Notes under the pieces: generated by a model
The model's database searches: none
Seen by the model: only the letters and a program-made list of their open reading frames with translations
What the model was told of the DNA's origin: nothing
NCBI GenBank assembly: GCA_026120185.1
Contig: JANUWF010002017.1
Coordinates: 558,001 to 622,000, forward strand
Length of the DNA: 64,000 bases
DNA from: Voacanga thouarsii
Taxonomy: Eukaryota > Streptophyta > Magnoliopsida > Gentianales > Apocynaceae
Direction: 5' to 3'
Shown here: positions 1 through 11,600 of the stretch, piece by piece
Position numbering within the stretch: position 1 is the first letter of the stretch
How the letters are laid out: every line of letters starts with the position of its first letter
Position numbers and translations under genes: made by a program

Positions 1-1
1 T

Positions 2-236
2 TGTGATTTCTGTGGAGAAGGACACCCCAATCATGAACGCCAAAATATGGGGTCACTCCAAGAAAATTTGGAACAAGAGGCTTTTGCAGGTAATGTCCGA
101 CCAGGTAACCACCCTTATAGCTCTACCTGTAATCTTGGTTGGTGAAATCACCCTAATTTCTCTTGGAGCAATGGGAATCAACCTAGGCAGGGTTCTTTCT
201 ATTTTGGCGGAAACCAAAGGAACTAAAACCCCATGA
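2..236 (+). pseudogene. Ty3/gypsy gag remnant with zinc knuckle
   Basis: Remnant of the nucleocapsid end of a Ty3/gypsy Gag, the RNA-binding part of the retrotransposon particle. The frame beginning at base 2 reads CDFCGEGHPNHERQ, a CCHC zinc knuckle whose last Cys has become Arg (Cys-x2-Cys-x4-His, then Arg where Cys is expected). It is followed by a stretch rich in Asn, Pro, Gly and Trp that reads NHPYSSTCNLGW, a stop, then NHPNFSWSNGNQP. That downstream composition is typical of Tat/Athila-lineage Gag. The internal stop and the lost Cys make this a pseudogene. It is cut by the window edge, so the upstream Gag domain is not visible. The overlapping ORF starting at base 3 is in a different frame and is not the coding frame. 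Confidence 0.75.
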
Positions 237-669
237 TCAACACTACAGCACCTCCAAACCACCATTGGAAGAGTTGATTGGCCAATTGATAAGTACCACA
301 TAAACTAAGTTCCAAGGAGTCGATACAACGAAAAGGGACTTAAAGGCTTCCATGCGCAATTTGGAGAACCAAAATGGTTAGGCCACTCATAGTAGAGGAA
401 GAGCAACCACCACCACCAGCACGTGCACGGATTGGCAGTTCTCAGTCCCACTCCCGAACTGACTTTGAGAGTACCGTGCTAGGGCAATTCGATCAGCAAA
501 TGGAGGTACTCCTACGCTTGTAGGGTACTATGGATGACATGGAGAGACGGCAAGCTACTATGGAGCAGCAGTTGGCTGAGTTGAGGCAGCAGTCTTATGG
601 GTCACATGGTGGTGAGGGAGCTTCTACACTAGTTCCTGATGATGAAGATGATGATGCCGAGGAGGACTA
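237..669 (+). pseudogene. Retroelement ORF remnant with acidic tail
   Basis: Continuation of the degenerate retroelement coding region. Bases about 263-370 read in one frame PLEELIGQLIS and later RDLKASMRNLENQ, the Gag-type segment that usually follows the zinc knuckle in Tat/Athila elements; stops and frame changes interrupt it. From about 376 another frame reads through a coiled-coil-like part (MDDMERRQATMEQQLAEL) to a very acidic end (DDEDDDAEED) and a stop at 667-669. The acidic C-terminus resembles those of uncharacterised plant retrotransposon ORFs, but I cannot assign a function. No protease, RT or integrase follows, so the element either lost pol or never had it. Confidence 0.5.
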
Positions 670-1018
670 ATGATGCTTGTCTACATTTTCTCAATCACTC
701 TTGTTTTTCCTTTCTTTTTTAATGTTTTTTCTAGTTCGTTTTTCTTTCCTTTGGTTGTACTATTTTCTTTCTTTTGTTTTTACTTTATTTTCTTTTCTAG
801 TTTTTATGCTTTGGTGTGCTCTTTTGTATTTTTCTTTTTAGGTACTTTGCAATACCTCATTCTTCAAGCATTCCACTCTTGTACAACACATTGTCAACCG
901 AATAGAAGTTTGTTTTTCTTATCTCTTCTCCTTTATATTTTTGGTCTCATGGTATTGTTGTTATTGTTATCTTAATTTGGCCATTGAGGACAATGTCCAG
1001 TTTAAGTGTGGGGGAGTG
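670..1018 (+). other. Pyrimidine-rich stretch ending in a PPT-like motif
   Basis: About 690-850 is strongly T-rich on the plus strand and has no convincing coding content; the overlapping ORF here is low-complexity. At about 980-1017 the text GAGGACAATGTCCAG is followed by TTTAAGTGTGGGGGAGTG, the conserved block that precedes the polypurine tract in Tat/Athila-type elements. It is the first of several such motifs in this element group. Confidence 0.6.
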
Positions 1019-2504
1019 ATTAGAATGAAGATTCTTCTATACATATACTTTAGCCTTCTTGGAAAAATTTTGAGCGAAAATTTTTCAAATTTTTCTGAAA
1101 TTCTTGAGATTTCAAGCTATATTTTTAGTGCATGTCTTTATGATGGATTATAGAGCATATGTTCTAGATCATTTATGGCTTATGCATGACTTTTTCCACA
1201 CACTTGAATGAAGTAGTTCTTGATCAAATGCTTTACATTGTTCTTAAACCTTGTTTTTCTACTAAAATTCATAGAGCATTCTAGAACTTACTTGAATACC
1301 TCTCGAGGCGAAATAAGAAAAGCAATCATGATTTAACTTAGGGATGACGGTAATAGGCCTTCTTTGGATAGTTTGAGCTTTTCAAATCTACCTATTGTTA
1401 TATTATTCCTAGTGCCTATTTTATGCCTAAATTGTTGATTTCTTTTATTAAAACCCGTCACAATATTTTGTCCATTGCTTGGTGCTGAGAGTTTGAATGA
1501 TTTTCCAAATCTTTATGCTCTTGATGGATAAAAGTATATGTATGAGAATGTTGAGAAAGAATGTTGGGATAAAGATCATGACTTGTTACTTTTAGTCATG
1601 GATCAATAACAAGTTGAGCTAGAAAGGAAAAAGAAAGATAAGAAAAGAAAAGAAGAGTAGCAGTAAGAGTGAAAGAAAGAAGTTAAAAAAAAAAGAGAAT
1701 GAAGGAATTGGCAAAGAAAAAGAGAAATAGAACAAAAAGCTGCTAGAAAAAATGGAAAGAAGGAAATGGAGAACGAGAAAAAATAACAATAGCAGCAGTG
1801 AAAACAAGAGAACAGTGAAGGAAAAGACAAGGGAAAGAAAGAAGAAGAGAGAAAAGATCACAAAAGGAATGGTGATTGAGCTGAGAAAAAAGTTAAGTTC
1901 ATATAAAGTACTTGACACCATTGCTGGGAAATTTAAGTGATCTTGTGAAAGAAATAGAGAAGAGTTGATGAGAGAGAAAAAGAGGAAAAAATGCAGGATT
2001 TGCTTGAGTGAAGTTGTAATTTCTGGACAAGGTTATGGTTTAATTGATTCTTGGAATAGGAGAGCAAGAAGAGTTGGGAATTGTTGATTCATTTTGTTTA
2101 TCCTTTTCTTGCTAATTCTCAATTTTTCTTTGTTTTTTGATTCTCCTATACCCTTCGTTTGATAAGCTACATTACAAGCCTTCAGCCTTACATTACAAGT
2201 TTAAAAGTCCTACTTGATCTAAGTAGAATCATGATATGTCTCGGATTAGTGGAGAGAGTGTATGGAGAGTAAGCCTATAGAATGCATATTCTTTTTGAAC
2301 TAAATTCTTTCCAATGGTTTGAGGATATTGTGAAGTATTGAGATGGTTCTACTAAGTCATTTATCACTAATACAAGTCTTGCATTTGTTGTGAAAGATAT
2401 AGTAGCATGTGTTTTATGTCTTGAATGAAAAAGTGTTAAAGATATGGTTTTGAAATTGATTGAGTGATTAATGAAACCTTGTGTTTTCCTACTTGTTCTT
2501 AATA
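1019..2504 (+). other. Non-coding 3' region of gypsy element, purine-rich core
   Basis: No gene is recognised. The stretch at about 1616-2010 is almost purely purine (A and G) on the plus strand and gives spurious low-complexity ORFs on both strands. The rest is AT-rich spacer between two polypurine-tract motifs. I read it as the long 3' untranslated region of the element whose LTR begins at 2546. Confidence 0.5.
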
Positions 2505-2545
2505 CTTTGCTTGAGAACAATCAAAGAGTTAAGTGTGGGGGAATA
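2505..2545 (+). promoter_or_regulatory. Polypurine tract of family-A LTR element
   Basis: The sequence TTGAGAACAATCAAAGAGTT is followed by AAGTGTGGGGGAATA directly before the LTR start TGATAGGGGC. This is the expected plus-strand primer site for reverse transcription. It makes the following LTR a 3' LTR. Confidence 0.75.
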
Positions 2546-4082
2546 TGATAGGGGCTAAATTAGTAATATTTTTTCTAGTTATTTGAGGTTCATTTGTGAT
2601 ATATTTTGCTCAATAACTAGTCATATTCCTTCATATTTAAGATTTTACCTTTGGAAAGGTATTTTGTTCATTATTTCAGATTTTTAGGGTAAAACGAAAC
2701 AAAAATATCTCAAAATAGAGGAGAGGCAGTGCCGGCTAAGGTTCTAGAACCGGCGCCGGCCATGTACTATTGACATGAACTTCGAAGCGACGAAAAATTG
2801 TTGAAACAGAGCAAAACAGAACCAAGGTGGTGCTGGCTGTGAAGCTGGAACTGGCGCCGGCTGCATTCTGGAACACATTGTGCAAAATTCAAAGAAACAT
2901 AGGCAAACAAGTAGAGAAGTAGAACACAACCGGCGCCGGCTCCGAGAGCCTAGGTGGCGCCGGCTATGTCATGAAGATAAGGCGGTGCTTGATTTTTTCT
3001 ACGCGATTTTTGGTAATCTGTGGGATTTTAGTATCTTCCAACTTCTACTTGGCCAAGAATATTGTATCTACAAGTTTAGGCACTTCCTAAGCCTATAAAT
3101 AGATGAAAAACACAAGGAAAAAGGGAGGAGAATTCATTGATTATCATAGAAAATCACTCAATCAAAGGAGGAATTCTTCAGTTCAAGGAGGGTTGTACAA
3201 GAAGGTCTTCAAAGGAAGAAGAATGAGGCTTGTCTATGAGTGCTTTCTTTTACTTTGTTTTCTTTTTCTTGAACAATGATATTTTAATTGTTTAATTGTA
3301 ATTTGACATTATTTTAGATATACATGATATTTAGAGTTATTTGATCTTTTGATTAAATAGTTGTTATCCTTGGTGTTTAATTACTTGTGCTTATTTCGAG
3401 ATTGGTTGATTATTTCTATCCATTCACTTACTTGAAAAAGGGGTTGATGGTGGTTTTAATTCATTAGTTTCATATTTGTTGTCTTTTAACTTGCTTGAAA
3501 AATGGGTTAATTGTTAAGAACTAGTAATTAAAGGTTAATTGATGTCTGCCAGAATATGGATTCATTGGTTAGTTTCATATTTTAAGTTTGCCAGAATATA
3601 TAAATTTAATTAAGGATTGTGTTTAATGCATCTTTTGGATAAGACTGGTTGAGACAGAATATATGATACTAAGTTACCTAGTAGATAGGGATTCATGATT
3701 GAAAGAGAAGTGAGTCTATCTTAATCCTTCATAATACCAAAGGAATAATTAGTTATGACAATGGTTGAGTTCTTTAAGATCATGTTTGTCTGAATAATGG
3801 TTTAAGTTACATAATTCTACATCTTTAACATGTATATACTTTTATTTTTATTTTATTTTATTTTTATTTATTTTTCACTTTATCGAGTCGGTTAAACAAT
3901 GAAAGAAAAGTGATTAATGTCTACTTGTTCTTGGAGGATCGACACTTGTTTGAACCCAATGCTCGGTTAATGATGAGTACGCTGGCTCATATGTGTGATT
4001 TGGGTTGAACGTTTTAATTTAAACTTGATTGGGAATTTGCTTAGTTTTTGTATGATTTTTACACCCAAGTCTGGACACATCA
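2546..4082 (+). mobile_element. LTR of family A (3' LTR), 1537 bp
   Basis: Starts TGATAGGGGCTAAATTAG and ends CTGGACACATCA. It matches two other copies in the window, at 11411-12956 and, reversed, at 15221-16734, along its length. A TATA box (CTATAAATAG at 3093-3102) lies about 550 bp in and marks the likely start of transcription. The region upstream of it carries several CCGGCGCCGGC-type GC motifs in otherwise AT-rich DNA. The PPT on its left shows that it is a 3' LTR. No target duplication can be tested because the 5' LTR lies outside the window. Confidence 0.85.
3093..3102 (+). promoter_or_regulatory. TATA box of family-A LTR
   Basis: CTATAAATAG. The same box occurs at 11958-11967 and, slightly changed, in the reversed copy at 16177-16186. 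Conservation across the copies supports it as the LTR promoter. Confidence 0.7.
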
Positions 4083-4520
4083 ACAGTATGGCAACAATGT
4101 CCTAGTGGCATGGATTTATTGTTTGACCGATTGTGAGTAGTCCATTTGTGGATTGGATTGATTCATTTGGCGAGTATGGGGTGGGGAAGGAGTGATGATT
4201 GGTTGAAGGAAGGGGGTTTTGTCATAACGTGGTTTGAATTTACCAGGTAACGGTTGAGAGTGGTTGAAGAATGGTTGTTCAGTTGTAGGGTTGTACCGAG
4301 ATGCTAACTGTTTGGAAATTCAAATTGAATCCATAATGTGTACAGACAACATTATGATTTGGTAATCAAAGACGGTTGTTGAAGATTGAGTTAGGTAGGT
4401 GATGGATATGAGCCCAGAAAGAACAAAAAGAACCAAGAACAGATGGATGGAAAGCTACCCCAGCAATGAGGAACAAAAATAAAATATGCAGTCAAGATAC
4501 TATCAATTGCACTAGATACG

Positions 4521-5139
4521 TTGAGAGGGAAACAAAGCACAAAAATATACTACACAGATAGACAGCATGCTGGAAATAAATCATTCAAACCAGCAGTATT
4601 GACACTAGAATTCCAACACTTCCAAGATACTGGACCCCGTAATTTCCAGACAATACAGCAGCCAAAACCCCAGGTATTCAAAAGTAAGAATGGCAAAACA
4701 CAATTTGCAATCTTATAGGAAGTAAGAAAAGACAAGGGCAGTCCACTATACTAACTGGCCAGCAAGAAATATTCTTTAGTTGAGCTCGAAGGATTTTAAG
4801 AACCGAGAAGAGGACACCAGGATGTTGAGAGCTTCACTCTTTATGAAACAGTTCAGGAATACTGCATCTCCCAAACAGGCTCAACAGAATGTGCGGAGGG
4901 TTAGCAGGGGTCAATCAAGGGGCAGGCGTAGGGGACATAATCGAACTCAATCCGTGTCTCGGGGTAGGGTACAATTTCAAGTCAGTAACATTATGTCAAA
5001 TGCAGGCGAAGAAGGAAGAACGGAGGATGTACCAAATGTGGTAGTTATGGCTGAAAGAGTATCCATGCAAGCTTCTAGGATTATTCACACCGTCTGGAAT
5101 AAATTCATAGACCGAAATATCAACTTGGTTGGGCACTAA
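4521..5139 (+). pseudogene. LINE ORF1 remnant (C-terminal part)
   Basis: ORF1 of this LINE group encodes an RNA-binding protein. Two pieces remain: 4521-4718 and, in another frame, 4780-5139. The second has a basic, Arg-Gly-rich segment (GQSRGRRRGHNRTQS) and a C-terminal piece (SRIIHTVWNKFIDRNINLV) that aligns with the ORF1 ends of copies 3 and 4, where a Val-Trp-Lys-Lys-Tyr-Ala segment leads into SVDLIS. The DUF4283 and zinc-knuckle parts seen in copies 3 and 4 are not recognisable here. A TAA ends the frame about 10 bases before the ORF2 start, unlike the overlapping arrangement in the other copies. Confidence 0.6.
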
Positions 5140-5149
5140 TTGGTCAACA

Positions 5150-8100
5150 ATGAGAGTCGCATACTGGAACATATGAGGGTTTAATAAAACCCTCAAGCAG
5201 CACGGGGTTAGGGACTTCGTCTTGAAGAACTGTGTGCATGTTTGTGGTATGTTAGAAACTAAACTCAGTAAGGCAGGGCTGAAGAACATCCTAAAGAACC
5301 ATTTTCCTAATTGGGCTATCAAACACAATTTTGAGGACTCAGAAGGGGGAAGGGTAGCCATACTATGGAATAAGGCTAAGGTTGATGCGCATGTTTGGCA
5401 TACCTTAGCTCATGCACTATCTTGCAGCATCATTTGCAAAGTTACTCATATCTCCTATTCTTTCACCTTTGTGTACGCTTACAATACACTGTTTGCTGGG
5501 TAACCCCTATGGAATGACATGAAGTAATTCTCCAATCAACTTTCAACCCCATGGATTCTAATGGTAGACTTCAACACTTATTTACAGGTGGATGATAAAC
5601 TGGGAGGGACAACCCTTTCTACCTATGAGCTAAATGACTTCTCCTCGCTTTATGTGAAAACTGGCATAGCTGACCTTCCATATGTTGGCACACGGTTCAT
5701 ATTGACAAACTCCCGGGTCTAGTCTAAGCTAGACAGAGTTATGGGTAATGACGCCAAGTTCTAGGGTCAAAGCTAGGCATCCGTGGAGTTTTCCCCCATT
5801 ACTTGCCTTTCGGACCATAGTCACTTCCTTTGGACATAGGTGGATTCTCCGAGGGGGGGCCCCCCTTTTGATTTTTAAATATTTAGGCTAGCCATGAAAG
5901 ATTTTCTGATTTGGTTAAAGGGGTGTGGGAATAAAGCTTCAAAGGCTATCATCAGTTTATACTGTGTCAAAGGTTGAAGGCACTCAAATGGGATTTGCGT
6001 GGACTGAACAGAAAGGAATTCTCCTATATTTTGTCTCGTGTGGAGTAGGCTAACCAGGAGCTATATAGGGCGCAACATCTATTGTTGGATAATCCCTTAG
6101 ATAGCACCTTGATTGCCCAGTACAAGGACCGAAAACTGACTGCCTGGAGGTTAGCTAAGGCAGAAATGAAGTTTTATCAGCAGCTAGCAAAGGGGAAATA
6201 CGTGGCGCAGGTGGACAAAATGCACCAAATACTTCCATGCCATAGTGAATAGGAACAAGAAATGGAACTTCATTGCATCCATTATTAAGGAGGATGGAAT
6301 GAGGATAGACAGTCCAAAAATCACTTGCGAAAGAATTTGTTGACTACTATTGTAGACTGCTTGGGACTTGGGTTTAATGCCAGAAACTCAATGTGGACTA
6401 TGTTAGAGCTGGTCCATTGGTGCCTCACCATCACATGGCAGATCTTGTAATGGAGGTTTCGGATCAGGATATCAAGCTTGCATTTTGGGATATTAGTGAC
6501 TCCAAAGCCCCAGGACCTAATGGTTACTTTGCCTACTTTTTCAAAAAAGCTTGGGGAACGGTAAAATAAGGTTTATGTGCGACGGTGCTGGAATTTTTTC
6601 ATTCTGGTAGGCTGTTAATGCAGCTCAATCACTCGGTTATTACTTTAGTTCCTAAATCTGTCCACGTTGAGAGGGTGGGAGACTATAGACCCATTTCTTG
6701 TTGTAATGTGGTTTAGAAGATTATCTCAAAAATACTGGCAGCCAGGCTCAAATTGGTCCTCCCTGTTCTGGTGGATCCTGCTCAGTCAGTATTTATGGAT
6801 GATAGACTTATGGCAGATAATATCCTACTGGTTCAGGAACTATTGTGGGGATACAACAGGAAGTGAGTGTCACCACGCTGCACCGTTAAGGTGGATTTGC
6901 AAAAAGTATATGACTCGGTTAGTTGGGATTTCTTGCTAGACTTATTAGAAGAAATTAGATTTCCGCAGTAGTTTGTGGGCTGCATTGAGCAGTGCGTTAC
7001 CACTGCCTCATTCTCTGTTGCTATCAATGGGACAGTACATGGATTCTTTAAGGGAGTAAAGGGACTTCGCCAGGGAGATCCCATATCTCCATTGTTGTTC
7101 ATTCTCTGTTTGGAATACTTTTCTTGGGTTGTTAAAGTTCACACACTTGGGACTGCTTTTAACTACCATCCTAAGTATGACTACTTGAGGATTACTCACC
7201 TTGCTTTTGCAGATGACTTAATGTTGTTTGCTAAAGGTGACAAATCATCAGTACGCCTTTTGCTCGGATGTTTGGAGGAACAAAAAAGATGCTCTGGTCT
7301 GGAAATCAATAGGGACAAATCTAATATTTACCTTACTGGGTTGGGAATTTTGGACCAGAATTATATTCTAGATGGCATTGGCATTCCTATGGGTGGCTTC
7401 CCGTTTCACTACCTTGGCATTCCAATCATGCCAGGTAAAATAAGATTTTCTTACTTTCATCCTTTACTGGACATGATAGGCTCTTATATTGGAAGATGGT
7501 TAGCACGGTCTTTATCATATACGGGGCGATTGCAGCTGACCCAAACTGTCCTGCAAGGTGTTGATTGCTTTTGACTTTCTATTCTTCCACCTCCAGTTAT
7601 GGTTAACAATCAGTTGGACAGACTGGCTAGAGACTTCCTTTGGCATTCAAACCAAGCATTTGTGGCTTGGAGAGATATTTGCCTTCCAAAAGATGAGAGG
7701 GGCCTGGGACTTAGGAATTTGATCAGCACTTGGAATAAAGCACTACTATCCCGAATCTTATGGGATATCCAAGCAGAGAAACAGTCACTATAGGTTAAAT
7801 GGCTTAACCACTATTACATGGAGGGGCATTCAACCTGGGAGATACCGCAGCATAAGGAACATTCTCCTTTGTTCCGAAGAATACTATCTATCAGGGATAC
7901 CATTTTGGAAAGGGAAAGAGATGCAAATCGAGCAGCAATACTTCTGCAGACTTGGGCAATTGGGACCACGGGATTCACTGCACAGGCATATAACTATCTT
8001 AGAACATCACTGCCAAAGGTACATTAAGCCAAAATGATTTGGAAGCAGGGGATCACACCAAAGCATTCATTCATGGTTTGGTTATGTGCCAAGGGCTGGT

Positions 8101-8510
8101 TGAAAACTAAAGATGTTCTGGTGTTCTGGCTAGACGAAATGTCATGCCCTTTATGCCATATGCACCCAGAGACGACTAGGCACCTTTTTTTCAATTGTGT
8201 AATATCAAAACAAATGTGGCTGGATATCAAAGCATGATTAGCCTTACCATTGCATATGAATTCGATCGACACTTGCATCAGTTGGTTCAACCGGGCAACT
8301 CGTGGATCCTCATAGCTTGCCAAAGCTAAAGTATCTGCAATGGCTGCCACGGTCTACTACATATGGTTGGCATGCAATCAGGCAGTTTTCGAGGGAGTTG
8401 CCTGTCGACCTTTGGAAACTACAAAGAGGATCAAAACGCATGTGTACTCTGTTCTTTTTACCTTGTACCCTCATATTTTGACCCATTGTGATAATTCTAT
8501 TTGTCACAAC
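5150..8510 (+). pseudogene. LINE ORF2 (endonuclease-RT-zf-RVT), broken
   Basis: ORF2 encodes the apurinic-like endonuclease and reverse transcriptase that carry out target-primed reverse transcription. It starts MRVAYWNI, then a stop where Arg stands in copy 4 (CGA to TGA). The endonuclease also shows METKL-like and DFNTYL motifs (5150 to about 5850). RT is spread over several frames from about 6160; the longest piece, 6975-7574, has KGLRQGDPISPLLF and the catalytic FADD (about 7206) and PFHYLGIPI. The zf-RVT piece at 8034-8237 has CPLCHMHPETTRHLFFNC. The C-terminal end near 8500 has no RNase H domain. Frameshifts and stops at many sites make this a pseudogene. Confidence 0.85.
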
Positions 8511-8601
8511 TAGTTAATAGTTGCATTACTATTAACTACTAAGACCCTGTGTATATACACTTTGATCAATATATATATTTACATCATGATTAAAAAAAAA
8601 A

Positions 8602-11600
8602 GACTTGCATTCACAAGGATATTATATGTTGGAAATTTATTTATATAAATTGGATGTTTATACTTGAGAGAATTGTATGGAAAGCTTGCGCATATATATG
8701 GGATCATATGGTGATTATTAGTCGTAACTAACTTAACATTGTGAATAGGGAATTATTTATTAGAAATTGATATATTCATTTATTTAGTGAAAAAATCTAT
8801 CCTATTTAGAGTAAATCTTTATAATTGGTTTTATAAAGGATTCATTATGGATTTTTATAAGATGTAAGCTCTAATTTAAATATTTTGGTGTTTGACTTAA
8901 ATTTGTTTTAACTCACGAATTACTTTGACTTTTGAACCATTTGGACCTTTTGAACTATTTGAACCTCTGAGTACTATTTATTTTTAACCAAGACTATTTT
9001 TATTAAATTGATTTTTACTACATGAAACCCTTATGTGACAAAAAAGGCTTGAAAAAGTATATTTTTGCCCTTTCTTTGCCACCACGTTTTGAGGAATCTT
9101 GACCATCATATTACTTTTAATCTGAACCCTCCATCTTGCTAAATCTTTGACATCCATTTGTACATCTTATCCAAAATGATTTTATCATAACTTAACATTT
9201 TTAATGATCTCAGTCTTAAATTTATCTTGATCGTCCACTTAGATAAATCCTAACCTCCCACTGGTTTCAATCTTAGCCTTACTTAGCACAATATAGCCAT
9301 TCAATTTAAGTCTTACCCAAGATAATACAATCAAGATATCTTGTTAGATCATAGCCCTTCATTGAATTTATCCTAGCCCTTCAAATGTATTAAATCATAA
9401 CCATTAATTTATACTTCTTTCTTAAGTAATTTAATCAGGGCCATTGATTTTTTTTTTATACGAAATGAAAACCCTAAGGAGCTCTAATTACCCTTGACCA
9501 GCGAGCCCCCTTTTCATTTGCAAAAATCATTGTTCCCTCTCCTTTACTCTTATTGGCAGCCATTCACATCCTTCCCTTTTTACTTTTCTCTTGCTCCCTA
9601 GAAAGAACCCTAGTCTAGAAATGAAGATCGAAGCCTCCGTTTGCTGTATTTTAGCAGTTCTAAGTGATTTTTTCAAAGAGGTATTAATTAAAAACCATTT
9701 TGTCTTTGTTTTTCATGTTGAGCAAAATTGATTTTTTAGAAAGATTTCTATGTCTCTTGGAAAATTCCAGTTTTGATCACTTTATGAAGGCCGATTTAAT
9801 GTAATATTGTTTGTAACAGGCTATATGATGTTTATATTTTGAATTATGTGAGTATAGTGAAGAATTAATGTTAGATTTATGATTAGATATACTTGATAAA
9901 TAGAGCACTATTTCTGGAATTATTTATCACTTGATGTTTGGGTTTTAAATTTGCATGAAAGGTATTGGGGATTTGTTAGGATTTATTTTTCGATGAAAAT
10001 ACCATGTCCCGGGAGTAATTTGATATTGGCAATGCATGATTATTAGGATGGGAAGGTGGCCTTTTGATGTTTGGAAAATGCTCTGTTTTCTGCCTGAAAC
10101 TCTGTGTTTGAGCTGTGATGACTTTGAAGAATTATTTGCATATGTTACCGTTTGAATTTTGATCTAAAATTTTTCCCACATGAAATTTCAATGTCTTGGG
10201 AGTACATTGCAACAAGAATCACCAGAATATCACTTGATATTGTTCTCAATAATTATTTGAAAATCATTGTTAGATTAATTTTTCAAAGTTACTATAGTAG
10301 TACGTTATTTTTGAGCAAGCAAATGACCTACATAGCAACATGATTTTTAAGGGAATTTTGGCTAGTATCTTGTATATATTATGAAGCTGTGATATGGAAA
10401 TTTTAAGTGGAAAATGAATTATTTTTCGTAGTTGACTAATAACCTCATAACAAGCTTTATTTTTCTCTATTAGCACCATTTTTCTAATTATGATATGATT
10501 TGTAATTACTTATGACTTTGCAATAAACCCGTCATGATTTCAATTTGGTTTGATTACATGATGATTTGTGGTATTTTTTTAATTATTTTTACCATTATGT
10601 TTTGATTTTTGGTTGATAACTCTAAATTGTTCGCTCTTATGTTAAAGAAAAGGAAAAAAAAAAAAGTCTACTTATGTGATTAGGATACTTGAAGAGCTTT
10701 TTGATTCATTGCATGATCATTTGAAATATAATTTTGAGCTTAATAATGTGATATTTTTATGTAATATGTCATCATAAAGTGATGATTACCTAGTTGTTTT
10801 TTGATGGGGATGGTAGGAGACAGGATTGTGAGATTGGAATGATTAACATACGATTGTCATAAGGGAAATGATTTATATGCTTGGGATTAATAATAGGAAG
10901 TTGATACACAATCAATTTATGTGTTAGATTTTTTGGAGGTTGAAGGCCTTGAACCAAGGAATTAAATTAGAAATATTTCTCTATGTTAGGACTTGTGGTA
11001 AGTTTCCGCATTCATGAAATGGTTTTATATGCATGTTGCCTTTTTATAAATCCATGTATTCATGTACACCTCTTCATGGAAAAGGTGAGATCAAATTATA
11101 CTATAGAAACGTACTTATTTTATATTATGAGATATTGTAAAGCATTTGAAGCCATTATGTTTATGAAGTATCTATGCATGCTCTATTTTGATAAATCTCC
11201 TGCACATGATATGTTGAGTTGAAAATTATGCATTGATTTTGTAAAGTACCTGTGATTGAATTCTCATGCATATACAATATTACAAAAGTCATAGCATGAT
11301 TTTGAATAATTAGCTTTAATTTAACATTACACTATGAAAGCAACTTACGATATTTGAAAACTCTAAGCTTTTTCAAAACTTGGAATGGAACAATTCTTAT
11401 GATGTAGCTTTGATAGGGGCTAAATTAGTCATGTTTTTCCTAGTTATTTGAGGTTCATTTGTGATATATTTTGTTCAATAACTAGTCATATTCCTTCATA
11501 TTTGAGATTTTACTATTAAAAATGTATTTTGTTCTTTATTTTAGATTTTTAGGGTAAAATGAAATAAAAACGTCGCAAAACAGAGAGAGGTGGCGCTAGC

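Larger units (their letters stand above)
4090..8601 (+). mobile_element. L1-type LINE, family L1-a copy 1, decayed
   Basis: A non-LTR retrotransposon with ORF1 remains, endonuclease, RT, zf-RVT and a poly-A tail at 8592-8601. The 3' end TTTGATCAAT, then TTTACAT and TGATTAAAA, matches copies 2 and 3. The left limit is uncertain: sequence after 4083 is not clearly LTR, and the first ORF1-like text begins near 4400. No target duplication was found; the right flank begins GACTTGCATTCACAAGG. Many internal stops show that it cannot move itself. Confidence 0.8.

Noticed and set aside
1603..1940. Ser/Phe-rich minus ORFs and Lys/Arg-rich plus ORF
   Set aside because: Low-complexity products of the purine-rich block within a retroelement 3' region.
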